Origin: Saccharibacillus qingshengii
GTDB lineage: Bacteria; Bacillota; Bacilli; Paenibacillales; Paenibacillaceae
Direction of reading: 5' to 3'
Length of the DNA: 64,000 nt
Assembly (NCBI RefSeq): GCF_013185195.1
Contig: NZ_JAAZWC010000003.1
Location: forward strand, 124,001 to 188,000
The notes below the pieces were generated by a model. That model was given only the letters and a program-made list of their open reading frames with translations, made no database searches and had not been told where the DNA came from. The first letter of the stretch is position 1, and each line of letters opens with the position of its first letter. The translations under genes and the position numbers were made by a program. Positions 49,605-58,786 of this stretch are shown one piece after another.

Positions 49605-51272
49605 ATGGAACGTACATTTTGGAAAGAAGCCGTTGTGTATCAGATCTACCCGCGCAGCTTCATGGACAGCAATGGAGACGGGGTAGGCGACCTGCGGGGC
49701 ATTATCTTGAAGCTCGATTATCTCAAGGAACTTGGCGTGGATGTCATCTGGTTGTCGCCGGTATACAAATCGCCGAACGACGACAACGGGTACGATATCA
49801 GCGACTACGAAGACATCATGGACGAATTCGGCACGATGGCGGACTGGGAAGAACTGCTTGCCGGTCTGCACGAGCGCGGAATCAAACTGATGATGGATCT
49901 CGTCGTCAACCATACGTCGGACGAGCATGCGTGGTTCGTGGAATCGCGCAAGAACGCCGACGGCGAATACAGCGATTACTATATTTGGCGCGACGCGGCT
50001 CCGGACGGCGGCATTCCGAACAACTGGGAGTCTTTCTTCAGCGGGCCGGTCTGGGAATACGACGAGCAGCGCGGACAATATTACCTGCACCTTTTTTCCA
50101 AAAAACAGCCGGATCTCAACTGGGAGAACGAGCGGGTGCGCACAGCCGTGTACGACATGATGAAATTCTGGCTCGACAAAGGCGTGGACGGATTCCGCAT
50201 GGACGTCATCAATCTGATCTCCAAAGTGGAAGGCCTGCCTTCGAACGGAACCGCTCCGATCGCGGACGGCAGCATGTACTACGTGGACGGACCGCGCATC
50301 CATGAGTTTTTGCAGGAGATGAACCAAGAAGTGCTGTCGAAATACGACGTCATGACGGTGGGTGAAATGCCGGGCGTTACGGTCGAAGAAGCCAAAAAAT
50401 ACACGGCCGAAGAGCGCGGCGAGCTGCAGATGGTGTTCCAGTTCGAGCATATGCGTCTGGACGGCGGACCGGGCGGCAAATGGGATATCGTGCCGTGGAA
50501 ACTGCCGCAGTTCAAAGCCGTCATGGACAAATGGCAGGTCGGACTGGCGGAAAAAGGCTGGAACAGCCTGTACCTCAACAACCACGATCAGCCGCGTATG
50601 GTGTCGAGATTCGGCAATGACGGCGAATACCGCGTTCAATCGTCCAAACTGCTCGCCACGCTGCTGCATACGCTGCGGGGGACGCCTTACGTCTATCAGG
50701 GCGAAGAACTCGGCATGACCAACGTCAAGTTCCCGATGATCGACGACTACAAAGACATCGAGAGTTTGAACATGTACAACGAGCGCGTCACGCACGGCGG
50801 AGCCGATCCAGGCACGGTCATGGAAGCGATCCAGACGAGAGGACGCGACAATGCCCGTACGCCGGTGCAGTGGGACGACAGCGAGTATGCGGGCTTTACG
50901 ACCGGCACGCCATGGATTGGGGTCAACCCGAACTACAAGACCATCAATGCCAAACAGCAGTTGGACGATCCCGATTCGGTCTTCCATTATTACAAAAAGC
51001 TGATCGCGCTGCGAAAAGAACACCAAATCATGACGTACGGCGATTACGAGCTGCTGCTGCCGGATCACGAGACGCTGTATGTGTATACGCGTACGCTCGG
51101 CGAAGAAACCTGGCTGATCGTGCTTAACTTCTCTACGGAATCCACTCCGTTCGAATGGCCGGCCGGATTGGCGGACCGTGAAGCTTCGCTGATTGTCGGA
51201 AACTACGGCGATGACGAAGCGGGTCTTGGAACATGGCGTCCTTACGAAGCGAGAGTGTACGCGATCAAGTAA
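49605..51272 (+). CDS. GH13 oligo-1,6-glucosidase / alpha-glucosidase (MalL type)
   Basis: The 555-residue cytosolic enzyme has the GH13 set: MMDLVVNHTSDEH, nucleophile Asp200 in GFRMD, acid/base Glu254 in VGEMPG, and Asp328 in LNNHDQPR. A Val follows Asp200 (GFRMDVIN), the position that in oligo-1,6-glucosidases and isomaltases favours alpha-1,6 bonds. It would split isomaltose, panose and short alpha-glucans. ATG 49605 follows GGGAGGA about 10 bases upstream. No regulator or transporter is adjacent. Confidence 0.9.
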   Translation: MERTFWKEAVVYQIYPRSFMDSNGDGVGDLRGIILKLDYLKELGVDVIWLSPVYKSPNDDNGYDISDYEDIMDEFGTMADWEELLAGLHERGIKLMMDLVVNHTSDEHAWFVESRKNADGEYSDYYIWRDAAPDGGIPNNWESFFSGPVWEYDEQRGQYYLHLFSKKQPDLNWENERVRTAVYDMMKFWLDKGVDGFRMDVINLISKVEGLPSNGTAPIADGSMYYVDGPRIHEFLQEMNQEVLSKYDVMTVGEMPGVTVEEAKKYTAEERGELQMVFQFEHMRLDGGPGGKWDIVPWKLPQFKAVMDKWQVGLAEKGWNSLYLNNHDQPRMVSRFGNDGEYRVQSSKLLATLLHTLRGTPYVYQGEELGMTNVKFPMIDDYKDIESLNMYNERVTHGGADPGTVMEAIQTRGRDNARTPVQWDDSEYAGFTTGTPWIGVNPNYKTINAKQQLDDPDSVFHYYKKLIALRKEHQIMTYGDYELLLPDHETLYVYTRTLGEETWLIVLNFSTESTPFEWPAGLADREASLIVGNYGDDEAGLGTWRPYEARVYAIK

Positions 51273-51347
51273 GCTTAGACGGCCGATTCGAACCGCATAA
51301 CGAAGAACGTCGGACGCGCACGGTAAATGAAAGATCGGAGTCCGCCC

Positions 51348-51383
51348 AAAAAGCCCGCATACCGATATTCCGGTATGCGGGCT
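51348..51383 (-). terminator. Intrinsic terminator of the GH42 gene
   Basis: Perfect 13-bp stem AGCCCGCATACCG/CGGTATGCGGGCT; on the minus strand it is followed by TTTTT. It lies between the convergent GH13 and GH42 genes and may also slow plus-strand transcription. Confidence 0.85.
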
Positions 51384-51406
51384 CTGTCGAAAAAAGGAAT
51401 GTCAAT

Positions 51407-53440
51407 TTACTTGGCCTGCAGAATCTGTACATCGCGTCCGGCGATAGTCGCAGAACCGCCAAGCGAATCGCCGGTCAGCAGATTGAGGTAATCGCCTTCC
51501 AGTTCGTAAACCGATGGCTCGGCATTGTGATTCATGACGAAGAGGAATTCCTCGCCGTCTTTGACACGCTTGGTCACTTCGACGCCTTCCGGCGTGTCCA
51601 GCAGCGGCTGCACGCCTTGGTCGGCGCAGATTTGCGCAAGCAGTCCGTCGATGAACGGCTGCTCGGGATCCGAAGCGACATAATAGGCTTGTCCTTCGCC
51701 GTAAGCGTTGCGCGTAAGGACCGGCATGCCTTGGTAGAAATCTTCGCCGTATTCGGCCAGCGTCTCCGCACCTTCCGTATGCAGCAGGTCGCACAGCATC
51801 CCGCATTCGTATTGTCCGCTCAGTCCGCCGAATTCGCCGTTTACGACAATCTTGTTGCGCATATCCGGGAACAGCGTGTCGGTTTCTTCCACCCAGATTC
51901 CGAGCAGCTTGCGCAGCTCGCCCGGATAGCCGCCGGTTGTGACCAGATCCGACTCGTTGACGATCCCGCTGAAGAACGTCGTCAGGAAGGTGCCGCCGTT
52001 TTTGACGAAAGTCTCCAGCTTATCGGCCGTGCCCGGTTTGACCATGTACAGTACCGGAGCGACGAGAACGTCATACCTGCCGAAATCGGAATCGACACTG
52101 ACGATATCCACCTGCACATTGCGGTCGTAGAACGATTTGTAATATTTGTGGATCTGATCGACGTAATTGAGCGCAACCGTCGGTCCGCTGGATTTCTCGA
52201 CGGCCCACCAGTTTTCCCAATCGAACAAGATGGCGACTTTGGCCGGCAGGCGCGAATCGAGCAGGCGGTCGCCCAGCTCGCCCAGCTCGCCCAGCTCGCG
52301 TCCGAGTTCGGATACTTCGCGGAAGACGCGGGTATTCTCGTGGCCGACATGTTCGATCACGGCGCCGTGGTATTTCTCGCATGCGCCGACCGAGCGTCGA
52401 AGCTGGAAGAACATGACCGTGTCCGCGCCGTGCGCTACCGCCTGATAGCTCCATAGACGCATGACGCCCGGACGCTTCAACGAATTGTACGGCTGCCAGT
52501 TCTGTTGGCTCGGCGTCTGCTCCATCAGCATGAACGGGTCGCCGTCCTTAAGGCCGCGCATCAGGTCGTGAGCCATTGCCGTGTAGCTGACCGGTGTCTG
52601 CAGCCCCGGATAGTTGTCCCAAGAGACGATATCCAGTTCTTTGGCCCATTTGAAATAATCAAGCTGCTTGAAAAAGCCCATAAGGTTGGTGGTGATCACC
52701 GAATCGGGAATGTTTTTCTTGATAACGGCATGCTCCAGTTTATAGCACTCCAGCATGCTGTCGGAATTAAAGCGCGAGTAATCCAGCGAGATGCCCTGGA
52801 ACGTGGAATTGTTCTCGCCCCAATGTTCGCTCAGATTGTTCGGCAGCACGATCTCGTCCCAGTCGTAGAAGGTGTGGCCCCAGAAGTTGGTGTTCCAGGC
52901 ACGGTTCAGCTTGTCCAGCGTGCCGTAGCGCTCCCGCAGCCAGACGCGGAACGCTTTCTCGCAGTTGTCGCAGTAGCAGTCGCCGCCGAATTCGTTCGAG
53001 ACATGCCAGACGATGACCGCCGGGTGGTCTTTGTAGCGCTGAGCGAGCTTTTCCGCGATCCGGACCGCATACTTGCGGTAGGTCGGGCTGTTCGGGCAGG
53101 AGTTGTGGCGTCCGCCGAATTTGCGCTTGCGGCCGTCGGCATCGGTACGCAGTACGTCCGGGTAACGTTTGGCCATCCAGGCCGGATGCGCGGCCGTGCT
53201 CGTGGCCAGGCATACATAAGTGCCGTTTGCGTGCAGGCTGTCGATCAGTTCGTCGAGCCAGGCAAAGTTGTAAGTGGCTTCGTCGGGCTGGCTCAGTGCC
53301 CAGGCAAATACGTTGACTGTCGCGATATCGATTCCGGCCAATTTGAACATGCGCAGGTCTTCGCGATGCGTGGCTTCGTCCCATTGTTCGGGGTTGTAAT
53401 CGCCGCCGTAAAAGATTTTGGGAAGTTTGCTGCTGATCAT
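51407..53440 (-). CDS. Beta-galactosidase, GH42
   Basis: The 677-residue protein starts with the GH42 barrel (YGGDYNPEQW). Acid/base Glu150 is in WHVSNEFGG, nucleophile Glu307 in FMLMEQTPSQQNW, and a zinc cluster is formed by Cys115, Cys155, Cys157 and Cys160. The trimerisation domain and a C-terminal beta domain follow. It would act on galacto-oligosaccharides from arabinogalactan or galactan. A short ELGELGELG repeat at about residues 386-395 is encoded by tandem 9-base units. An AraC regulator diverges from it. Confidence 0.94.
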   Translation of the reverse strand: MISSKLPKIFYGGDYNPEQWDEATHREDLRMFKLAGIDIATVNVFAWALSQPDEATYNFAWLDELIDSLHANGTYVCLATSTAAHPAWMAKRYPDVLRTDADGRKRKFGGRHNSCPNSPTYRKYAVRIAEKLAQRYKDHPAVIVWHVSNEFGGDCYCDNCEKAFRVWLRERYGTLDKLNRAWNTNFWGHTFYDWDEIVLPNNLSEHWGENNSTFQGISLDYSRFNSDSMLECYKLEHAVIKKNIPDSVITTNLMGFFKQLDYFKWAKELDIVSWDNYPGLQTPVSYTAMAHDLMRGLKDGDPFMLMEQTPSQQNWQPYNSLKRPGVMRLWSYQAVAHGADTVMFFQLRRSVGACEKYHGAVIEHVGHENTRVFREVSELGRELGELGELGDRLLDSRLPAKVAILFDWENWWAVEKSSGPTVALNYVDQIHKYYKSFYDRNVQVDIVSVDSDFGRYDVLVAPVLYMVKPGTADKLETFVKNGGTFLTTFFSGIVNESDLVTTGGYPGELRKLLGIWVEETDTLFPDMRNKIVVNGEFGGLSGQYECGMLCDLLHTEGAETLAEYGEDFYQGMPVLTRNAYGEGQAYYVASDPEQPFIDGLLAQICADQGVQPLLDTPEGVEVTKRVKDGEEFLFVMNHNAEPSVYELEGDYLNLLTGDSLGGSATIAGRDVQILQAK

Positions 53441-53563
53441 TAAAAATCACCTCAACATATAAGAATAATTCTATATTAATCTACGTCAATATATTATAAA
53501 ATATAATAAAAAGGGATTGTCGTATAAGAAAAAAGAAATATTCGGTTCAAAGGGGATACGGGG

Positions 53564-54409
53564 ATGGATAGCGCTTACAGACGATATTTGACGGAACGAA
53601 GGTATTTTACGGAGATCAAGGATCTGCCTCTGCCCGTGTACATGGAAAGCATCGGTTACAACCCGTATCAGGAAGCTATTTCCCGCCCCGACGGTTATCC
53701 CTGTTACCACTGGCTGCAGACAGCCGGGGGAAAAGGCGAGATCTCGATGGGCGGAGCCAAGTACGTACTGGAAGCGGACTCGGGAATCCTGCTGCTCTCC
53801 GGCGAAAGTCATTCCTACCGGCCGATTGAAGGCAAATGGGATACGTTCTACATGACGTTTGGAGGCCCTCAGGCGGGTGCCATACTCGGGACGTTGGGTC
53901 TGCCGGTTTCTTCTTATTACGGATGGGACAAAGGCGCCGAGCTCGGCGGATTTCTTCCGTCGCTGCTGGGTACGATCGACAGTGAACGGGATCTGTCGGG
54001 TCTGAACTTTTCGGTAGAGGTTTACCGGTTTCTCACGCTGCTCAAAAAAGACGGAAGGGTCAACCGTCTGCCTTCGCTGTCGAATTCCGTTCGGCGCCTC
54101 GCTCCGGTGCTCGAATTTCTCGACCGGCATTATGCGGATTCGGATATCGGGCTGGAAGATATGGCGCGGCGGGCGGATATCACTCCGCGGCATCTCAATA
54201 CGCTGTTCAAGCAGGCTTTCGGTATGACGGCGTACGCCTATCTGATTCTGCTGCGGCTGCGCAAGTCCAAAGAAATGATGACGCTGCACCCCCGCATGAC
54301 GGTCAAGGAGGTCTCGGGATTGGTCGGCTTCCGCGACGCCAGCCACTTTGTGGCCACTTTCCGCAAACAGGAAGGCGTAACGCCGGAGCAGTTCCGGACG
54401 CTGCATTAA
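53564..54409 (+). CDS. AraC family regulator, likely controlling the GH42 gene
   Basis: The 281-residue protein has an N-terminal AraC cupin (CYHWLQTAGGKGEISMGGAKYVLEADSGILLL) and a C-terminal HTH pair (LEDMARRADITPRHLNTLFKQ and VKEVSGLVGFRDASHFVATFRKQEGVTPEQFR). ATG 53564 has AAGGGGA upstream. The 123-base AT-rich spacer to the divergent GH42 gene should hold the operator, though I found no exact repeat pair in it. Confidence 0.87.
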   Translation: MDSAYRRYLTERRYFTEIKDLPLPVYMESIGYNPYQEAISRPDGYPCYHWLQTAGGKGEISMGGAKYVLEADSGILLLSGESHSYRPIEGKWDTFYMTFGGPQAGAILGTLGLPVSSYYGWDKGAELGGFLPSLLGTIDSERDLSGLNFSVEVYRFLTLLKKDGRVNRLPSLSNSVRRLAPVLEFLDRHYADSDIGLEDMARRADITPRHLNTLFKQAFGMTAYAYLILLRLRKSKEMMTLHPRMTVKEVSGLVGFRDASHFVATFRKQEGVTPEQFRTLH

Positions 54410-54608
54410 CCTTCGCGAAGAAAATAGATCGGTCCATTCGGCGACAAACAGGAATTTACGGAAACGATCGCGAATGTCTGAGGGGGAAGAAGCGGGCAGC
54501 CTGCAAGGCGAAACAAGTTTTCGTTTACCCCGCTTCACGGCTTCAGACAGCTTCGCGCTGAACGAATACGCGGCAGAGCCGCGTCTACTTAAGGAGATGG
54601 AACCTGTT

Positions 54609-55262
54609 ATGAAATTGAATCGAAACGACAAACTGCTGCTGATCGGAGACTCGGTCACCGATGCCGGCCGGTCTCATCCGGTCGGTTACGGAAACGGTCT
54701 CGGAAACGGATATCCCGCTTTGGTCGACGCCCTGCTGCGCACCGGATACCCGGAGCTGAATACGCTTGTGCTGAACACGGGCATCGGAGGAGATACGGTC
54801 CGCCATCTCAAGAAGCGCTGGCAGCGCGATGTGCTTGATCTGAAGCCCGACTGGCTGTCGATCATGATCGGCATCAACGACGTTTGGCGGCAGTTCGACA
54901 CGCCGGAAGAAATCGAGCCTTTTGTCACGCTGGAAGAATATGAAGCGACGCTGCGCGAGCTTCTGGATGCCGTGCAGCCCGGACTCAAAGGGTTGATTCT
55001 GATGACTCCTTACTATATGAGCGGCCAGGAAGACCCGATGCGTTCCCGGATGGACCGCTACGGGGCGGTAGTCAAACGTCTGGCCGGCGATTACGGCGCC
55101 GAACTGGTCGATACCCAAGCGGCGTTCGACCGGATGGGGCATTACCGGATCCAGTCTTCGCTGTCGAACGGCTGGGACCATGTGCATCCGAATACGGCCG
55201 GCCATATGCTGATCGCCCGCGGCCTGCTGAATACGCTCGATTTCGAGTGGGATACCAAATAG
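54609..55262 (+). CDS. SGNH/GDSL hydrolase
   Basis: The 217-residue protein has block I IGDSVTDAGR (Ser15), block II glycine in NTGIGGDTV, block III IGINDVW and block V DHVHPNTAGH. Relatives are acetyl esterases, such as those removing acetyl groups from xylo- or rhamno-oligosaccharides. The start is taken at 54609 (MKLNRNDKLLLIGDS), because AAGGAG at 54591-54596 abuts the earlier in-frame ATG 54597. No signal peptide. It lies between the AraC gene and a lactonase gene. Confidence 0.87.
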   Translation: MKLNRNDKLLLIGDSVTDAGRSHPVGYGNGLGNGYPALVDALLRTGYPELNTLVLNTGIGGDTVRHLKKRWQRDVLDLKPDWLSIMIGINDVWRQFDTPEEIEPFVTLEEYEATLRELLDAVQPGLKGLILMTPYYMSGQEDPMRSRMDRYGAVVKRLAGDYGAELVDTQAAFDRMGHYRIQSSLSNGWDHVHPNTAGHMLIARGLLNTLDFEWDTK

Positions 55263-55393
55263 GCAGACGGGCGGCCCGCCAAGAAGACCGGGAAAAGTCA
55301 CAACCCGTACAAAATGGGTAATGATACGGCGGAAGCCGCGAATGCCGCGGCCGAGTCACGAACAGCAATCCGCGAGGCGGAAGGAGCAGCGAT

Positions 55394-56296
55394 ATGAGCG
55401 AACTGAAAGGCATCAAACCCGAACCGGTGTCCGATTACCGGGCGGTGTTGGGAGAAGGCCCGAACTGGCTGGAGAACAAACAGACCCTGATGTGGATCGA
55501 TATCGAAGGCAAACAGCTGCGTTTCTACAACCCGGAAGACGGAAGCGAAGAAGTCTATGAACTGCCGGAAAGAGCCGGCGCCGCTGTCGGACATTCGGAC
55601 GACAGGGTCGTATTGGCTTCGGAAAGCGGTTTTGCGTTTTATGATCTCAATACCCGCCAGTTGAACCGGATCCACGACCCCGAGCATCGGGAAGACAACC
55701 GCTTTAACGACGGCAAGTGCGATGCGGCAGGCCGGTTCTGGGCCGGTACGATGAGTCTGGTCGGCAAGGAAGAGCAGGGCGCTTTCTACCGGATGGACGG
55801 CGATCTGACCGTGCAGCGGCTGTTCGGGAACGTATCCACATCGAACGGATTGGGCTGGAGCCCCGACGGAACGGTTCTGTATTACATCGATACAGGGACG
55901 CGTCAGGTGCAAGCCTTCGAATTCGACGTCGAAAAAGGCGAAATCGGTTCGGCGCGCAGCGTCGTTTCGTTTGAACACGAAGAAGGTTGGCCGGATGGGA
56001 TGGCGGTGGATGCCGACGGCGATCTGTGGATCGCGCATTACGGCGGCGGCCGGGTCAGCAAATGGGATCCGGTAGCGGGAATCAAACTCGGCGAGATCCT
56101 TCTGCCCGTCGACAACGTCACCTGCTGCGCTTTTGGCGGAGCCGATTACGGCGACCTGTATATCACGACGGCTGCCGACGGATTATCCGACGAGCAGAAA
56201 GCGCAGCAGCCGCTGGCCGGCGCGCTCTTTGTCTGCCGTCCGGGTCCGAAAGGCCAGCCGGCGCATCTGTTCCGTCAAACGGGAGACGCGCAGTAA
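55394..56296 (+). CDS. SMP-30/gluconolactonase/LRE family protein
   Basis: The 300-residue beta-propeller has the family marks: GEGPNWLENKQTLMWIDI with a metal-binding Glu, RFNDGKCDAAGRFWAGTM, SNGLGWSPDGTVLYYIDT (Asn and Asp ligands) and PDGMAVDADGDLWIA. It hydrolyses sugar-acid lactones such as gluconolactone or arabinolactone. ATG 55394 has GGAGCAG upstream. It starts 131 bases after the SGNH hydrolase, so an operon is possible but unproven. It is a second lactonase family in the window, unrelated to the 858-1916 protein. Confidence 0.88.
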   Translation: MSELKGIKPEPVSDYRAVLGEGPNWLENKQTLMWIDIEGKQLRFYNPEDGSEEVYELPERAGAAVGHSDDRVVLASESGFAFYDLNTRQLNRIHDPEHREDNRFNDGKCDAAGRFWAGTMSLVGKEEQGAFYRMDGDLTVQRLFGNVSTSNGLGWSPDGTVLYYIDTGTRQVQAFEFDVEKGEIGSARSVVSFEHEEGWPDGMAVDADGDLWIAHYGGGRVSKWDPVAGIKLGEILLPVDNVTCCAFGGADYGDLYITTAADGLSDEQKAQQPLAGALFVCRPGPKGQPAHLFRQTGDAQ

Positions 56297-56303
56297 ACCA
56301 TCC

Positions 56304-56345
56304 AGACCGCGATCCGTCCCCCGAGGGGAACGAAGCGGTCTTTTT
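56304..56345 (+). terminator. Intrinsic terminator of the SMP-30 gene
   Basis: Outer stem AGACCGC/GCGGTCT with an inner CCCC/GGGG arm and TTTTT. Confidence 0.8.
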
Positions 56346-56474
56346 GGTTTAATGCGGTCGATGTCCGGCAAAGAGCTGCCGGCCGGATTCCGCCGTTTTA
56401 CTCGCCGCCGGGTTGTGTTACGATAAAGGCAGCCGACAGACGGCACAGCATGCAGATACGGGAGGACACACAGC

Positions 56475-57077
56475 GTGAGAGTCGTAGCGGGGGAAGCCAA
56501 GGGGAGACCTCTTAAAGCGGTGCCGGGCACAGGAACACGCCCGACCACCGATAAAGTGAAAGAAGCGTTATTCAGCATGATCGGTCCCTTTTTCGAAGGG
56601 GGAACCGCGCTTGATCTGTTCGCCGGAACCGGAGGTCTTGCGATCGAAGCGATAAGCCGGGGCATGGACCGGGCGATTCTGGTTGATGCCGATGCCAAAA
56701 GTATCGAAGTCGTACGTGCCAATCTCAAAGCGACAGGGTTCGAAAGCCGGGCCGAAGTGTACCGGAACGATGCGCAGCGTGCGCTCAAAGCACTGTCCAA
56801 ACGGGAAACGAAATTCGACTTGGTGTTTCTGGATCCGCCTTACCGGATGAAGAACGGGGCGGAACTGATGTTGACGATCGAAGAATACGGTCTGCTGGAA
56901 CCGGAAGCGACCGTTGTGCTGGAGTACGACTCGTCGTATGAATATCCGGAAACGACAGGCGCTTTCGAACTTCAGCGCAAAGCCGTGTACGGCGACATCG
57001 CCGTCTCCATTTACCGCTGGAGACCGGAAACGGGCGCAGACTCGCAGCCCGACGAAGAGGAGGACTCGAACGGATGA
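56475..57077 (+). CDS. rsmD: 16S rRNA (guanine(966)-N(2))-methyltransferase RsmD
   Basis: The 200-residue class I methyltransferase opens [23 protein letters not shown], with SAM-binding [17 protein letters not shown] and the catalytic DPPY motif. It methylates G966 of 16S rRNA. GTG 56475 is the start, with GGGAGGA 10 bases upstream. It overlaps coaD by 4 bases, as in Bacillus ylbH-coaD. The acidic tail (PDEEEDSNG) is an extension. Confidence 0.93.
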   Translation: MRVVAGEAKGRPLKAVPGTGTRPTTDKVKEALFSMIGPFFEGGTALDLFAGTGGLAIEAISRGMDRAILVDADAKSIEVVRANLKATGFESRAEVYRNDAQRALKALSKRETKFDLVFLDPPYRMKNGAELMLTIEEYGLLEPEATVVLEYDSSYEYPETTGAFELQRKAVYGDIAVSIYRWRPETGADSQPDEEEDSNG

Positions 57078-57589
57078 CGGATCAGGCAGAGAAGATCGAA
57101 CGCATTGCCGTATACCCGGGAAGCTTCGACCCGGTGACGCTTGGGCATATGGACATTATTCACCGCGCCGCCAAGCAGTACGACCGCCTGATTGTGGCCG
57201 TGCTCAACAACCTGAGCAAGAAACCGCTGTTTACGGTCGAAGAACGGGCGGAACTGCTGCGGCAGGCGACAAGCGATATGCCGAACGTGGAAGTGGATGT
57301 GTTCCGTGATCTGCTCGTCAACTATGTGGAGCAGAAGCAGGCCCAGGTTGTGGTCCGGGGGATACGATCGGTTACGGATTTCGAATACGAACTGCAGATC
57401 GCGACCACGAACCGCAAACTGAACGAGAATGTGGAAACGATCTTCATGATGACCAATCCGCTGTATTCGTATCTCAGTTCAAGCGTGGTCAAAGAGATCG
57501 CGCAGTTTGCCGGAGATGTAAGCGAACTGGTGACACCGGAAGTGCGCATCGCGCTTCAGGAAAAGCTGCACGGCAAACCCGTAGAATAA
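57074..57589 (+). CDS. coaD: Phosphopantetheine adenylyltransferase
   Basis: The 171-residue nucleotidyltransferase has [18 protein letters not shown] (the TxxH nucleotide-binding motif), [14 protein letters not shown] and [11 protein letters not shown]. It makes dephospho-CoA in coenzyme A synthesis. ATG 57074 overlaps the rsmD stop, so they are translationally coupled. A perfect hairpin follows the gene. Confidence 0.95.
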   Translation: MTDQAEKIERIAVYPGSFDPVTLGHMDIIHRAAKQYDRLIVAVLNNLSKKPLFTVEERAELLRQATSDMPNVEVDVFRDLLVNYVEQKQAQVVVRGIRSVTDFEYELQIATTNRKLNENVETIFMMTNPLYSYLSSSVVKEIAQFAGDVSELVTPEVRIALQEKLHGKPVE

Positions 57590-57604
57590 GCAAGTTTCGC
57601 AAGA

Positions 57605-57639
57605 CCGACAGACCGCGAAGCAAAATGGCGGTCTGTCGG
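57605..57639 (+). terminator. Hairpin after coaD
   Basis: Perfect 12-bp stem CCGACAGACCGC/GCGGTCTGTCGG, but no T-run follows. Intrinsic termination is uncertain. Confidence 0.5.
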
Positions 57640-57757
57640 CCGGATTGAAGGGGAAGGGAAACCGACCCGCGCGCCGATCAAGAAAAAGCAAATAGGCTGC
57701 CTGACGCTTAGCGGCAGCGGCCTGTTTGCGTATAAGCTGAAAAGGGGAACGATCATT

Positions 57758-58786
57758 ATGCTGCGTTTCAGACTGCCGCGCTTTCGGACGCTGGCCTATT
57801 TGCTGTGCGTCGCCCTGCTCGTCTATGTCTCGGTGTATATGCCGACGCCGTATACGATCGAGCGGCCGGGCAGCGCGGACGAGATTAAACCGATGGTTCG
57901 CGTGAGTGGGGCCGACCCGGAAGAAAACGGTTCGTTCATGATGACCACCGTCTCCGTGACGTACGCCAATCTGGCGCTGCTCGGATTGTCCCTGCTCGAC
58001 CACGACGCCGATATCGGCAAAAGAAACACGGATCAAGACGACGACGAATACCGGATCACGCAGGAGTATTACATGAATTCGTCGCAATCTTCGGCGGTTG
58101 CGGCAGCTTACCGGGAAGCGGGCGTTCCATTCGACGTGGAAACGCAGTACGTGTTTATCACGACGGTTCCCGACCGGGATCCGCAGCAGAAAGAATTTGT
58201 GGCCGGCGACAAGATCATTCGGGTGGACGGCAAAAAAGTATCCACCCTCGACGGACTCCGCGGCTTGCTGGAAACGTATTCGGCCGGCGATACGGTCAAC
58301 GTAACGCTGGAACGCGGAGGCGTCTCTATGGAACAGTCGGTCAAACTTGTCGATATTCCCGGCGAAGACGGCACGGTGCGTCCCGGTTTCGGCGTCTCGA
58401 CAGGCGAAGTGATGCGGATCGATCCGGACGATCCGGCGGATGAGGTGGAATTTACGCAGACCCGGGTCGGCGGTCCGTCGGCGGGGCTGATGTTCACGCT
58501 CGAGATCTACAACCAGCTGACCCCCGGCGATCTGACGCGCGGTCACCGGATAGCGGGAACGGGAACGATCAAATCGGACGGCACCGTAGGCGAGATCGGC
58601 GGCGTGCAGCACAAGATCGTGGCGGCGGAGCGCAGGGGCGCCGACCTGTTCTTCGTTCCCGCCGCAAATTACGAAGCCGCCGAAAAAAAAGTGCAGGAGA
58701 CCGACTCGGCCATGACGCTGGTCTCAGTCGATACCCTGCAGGATGCGCTGGATTACATCGACGATATGCCGGTCAGAATACCGTGA
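57758..58786 (+). CDS. ylbL: Membrane-anchored PDZ-Lon-type serine protease (YlbL/SepM-like)
   Basis: Of 342 residues, there is one N-terminal membrane helix (about 11-28), an extracellular region, a PDZ domain at about 125-200 (AGDKIIRVDGKKVSTLDGL), and a Lon-type catalytic domain with Ser241 (GGPSAGL) and Lys286 (VQHKI). Relatives include SepM, which processes a competence pheromone, and YlbL, tied to DNA-damage checkpoint recovery by degrading a division inhibitor. The SD is AAAAGGGGA. It follows coaD; ylbJ and ylbK of the Bacillus order are absent here. Confidence 0.9.
   Translation: MLRFRLPRFRTLAYLLCVALLVYVSVYMPTPYTIERPGSADEIKPMVRVSGADPEENGSFMMTTVSVTYANLALLGLSLLDHDADIGKRNTDQDDDEYRITQEYYMNSSQSSAVAAAYREAGVPFDVETQYVFITTVPDRDPQQKEFVAGDKIIRVDGKKVSTLDGLRGLLETYSAGDTVNVTLERGGVSMEQSVKLVDIPGEDGTVRPGFGVSTGEVMRIDPDDPADEVEFTQTRVGGPSAGLMFTLEIYNQLTPGDLTRGHRIAGTGTIKSDGTVGEIGGVQHKIVAAERRGADLFFVPAANYEAAEKKVQETDSAMTLVSVDTLQDALDYIDDMPVRIP

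Noticed and set aside
52267-52296. Tandem 9-base units in the GH42 gene as a phase-variation tract
   Set aside because: The units are in frame (three codons each), so copy changes would only add or remove ELG triplets and not switch the gene off.
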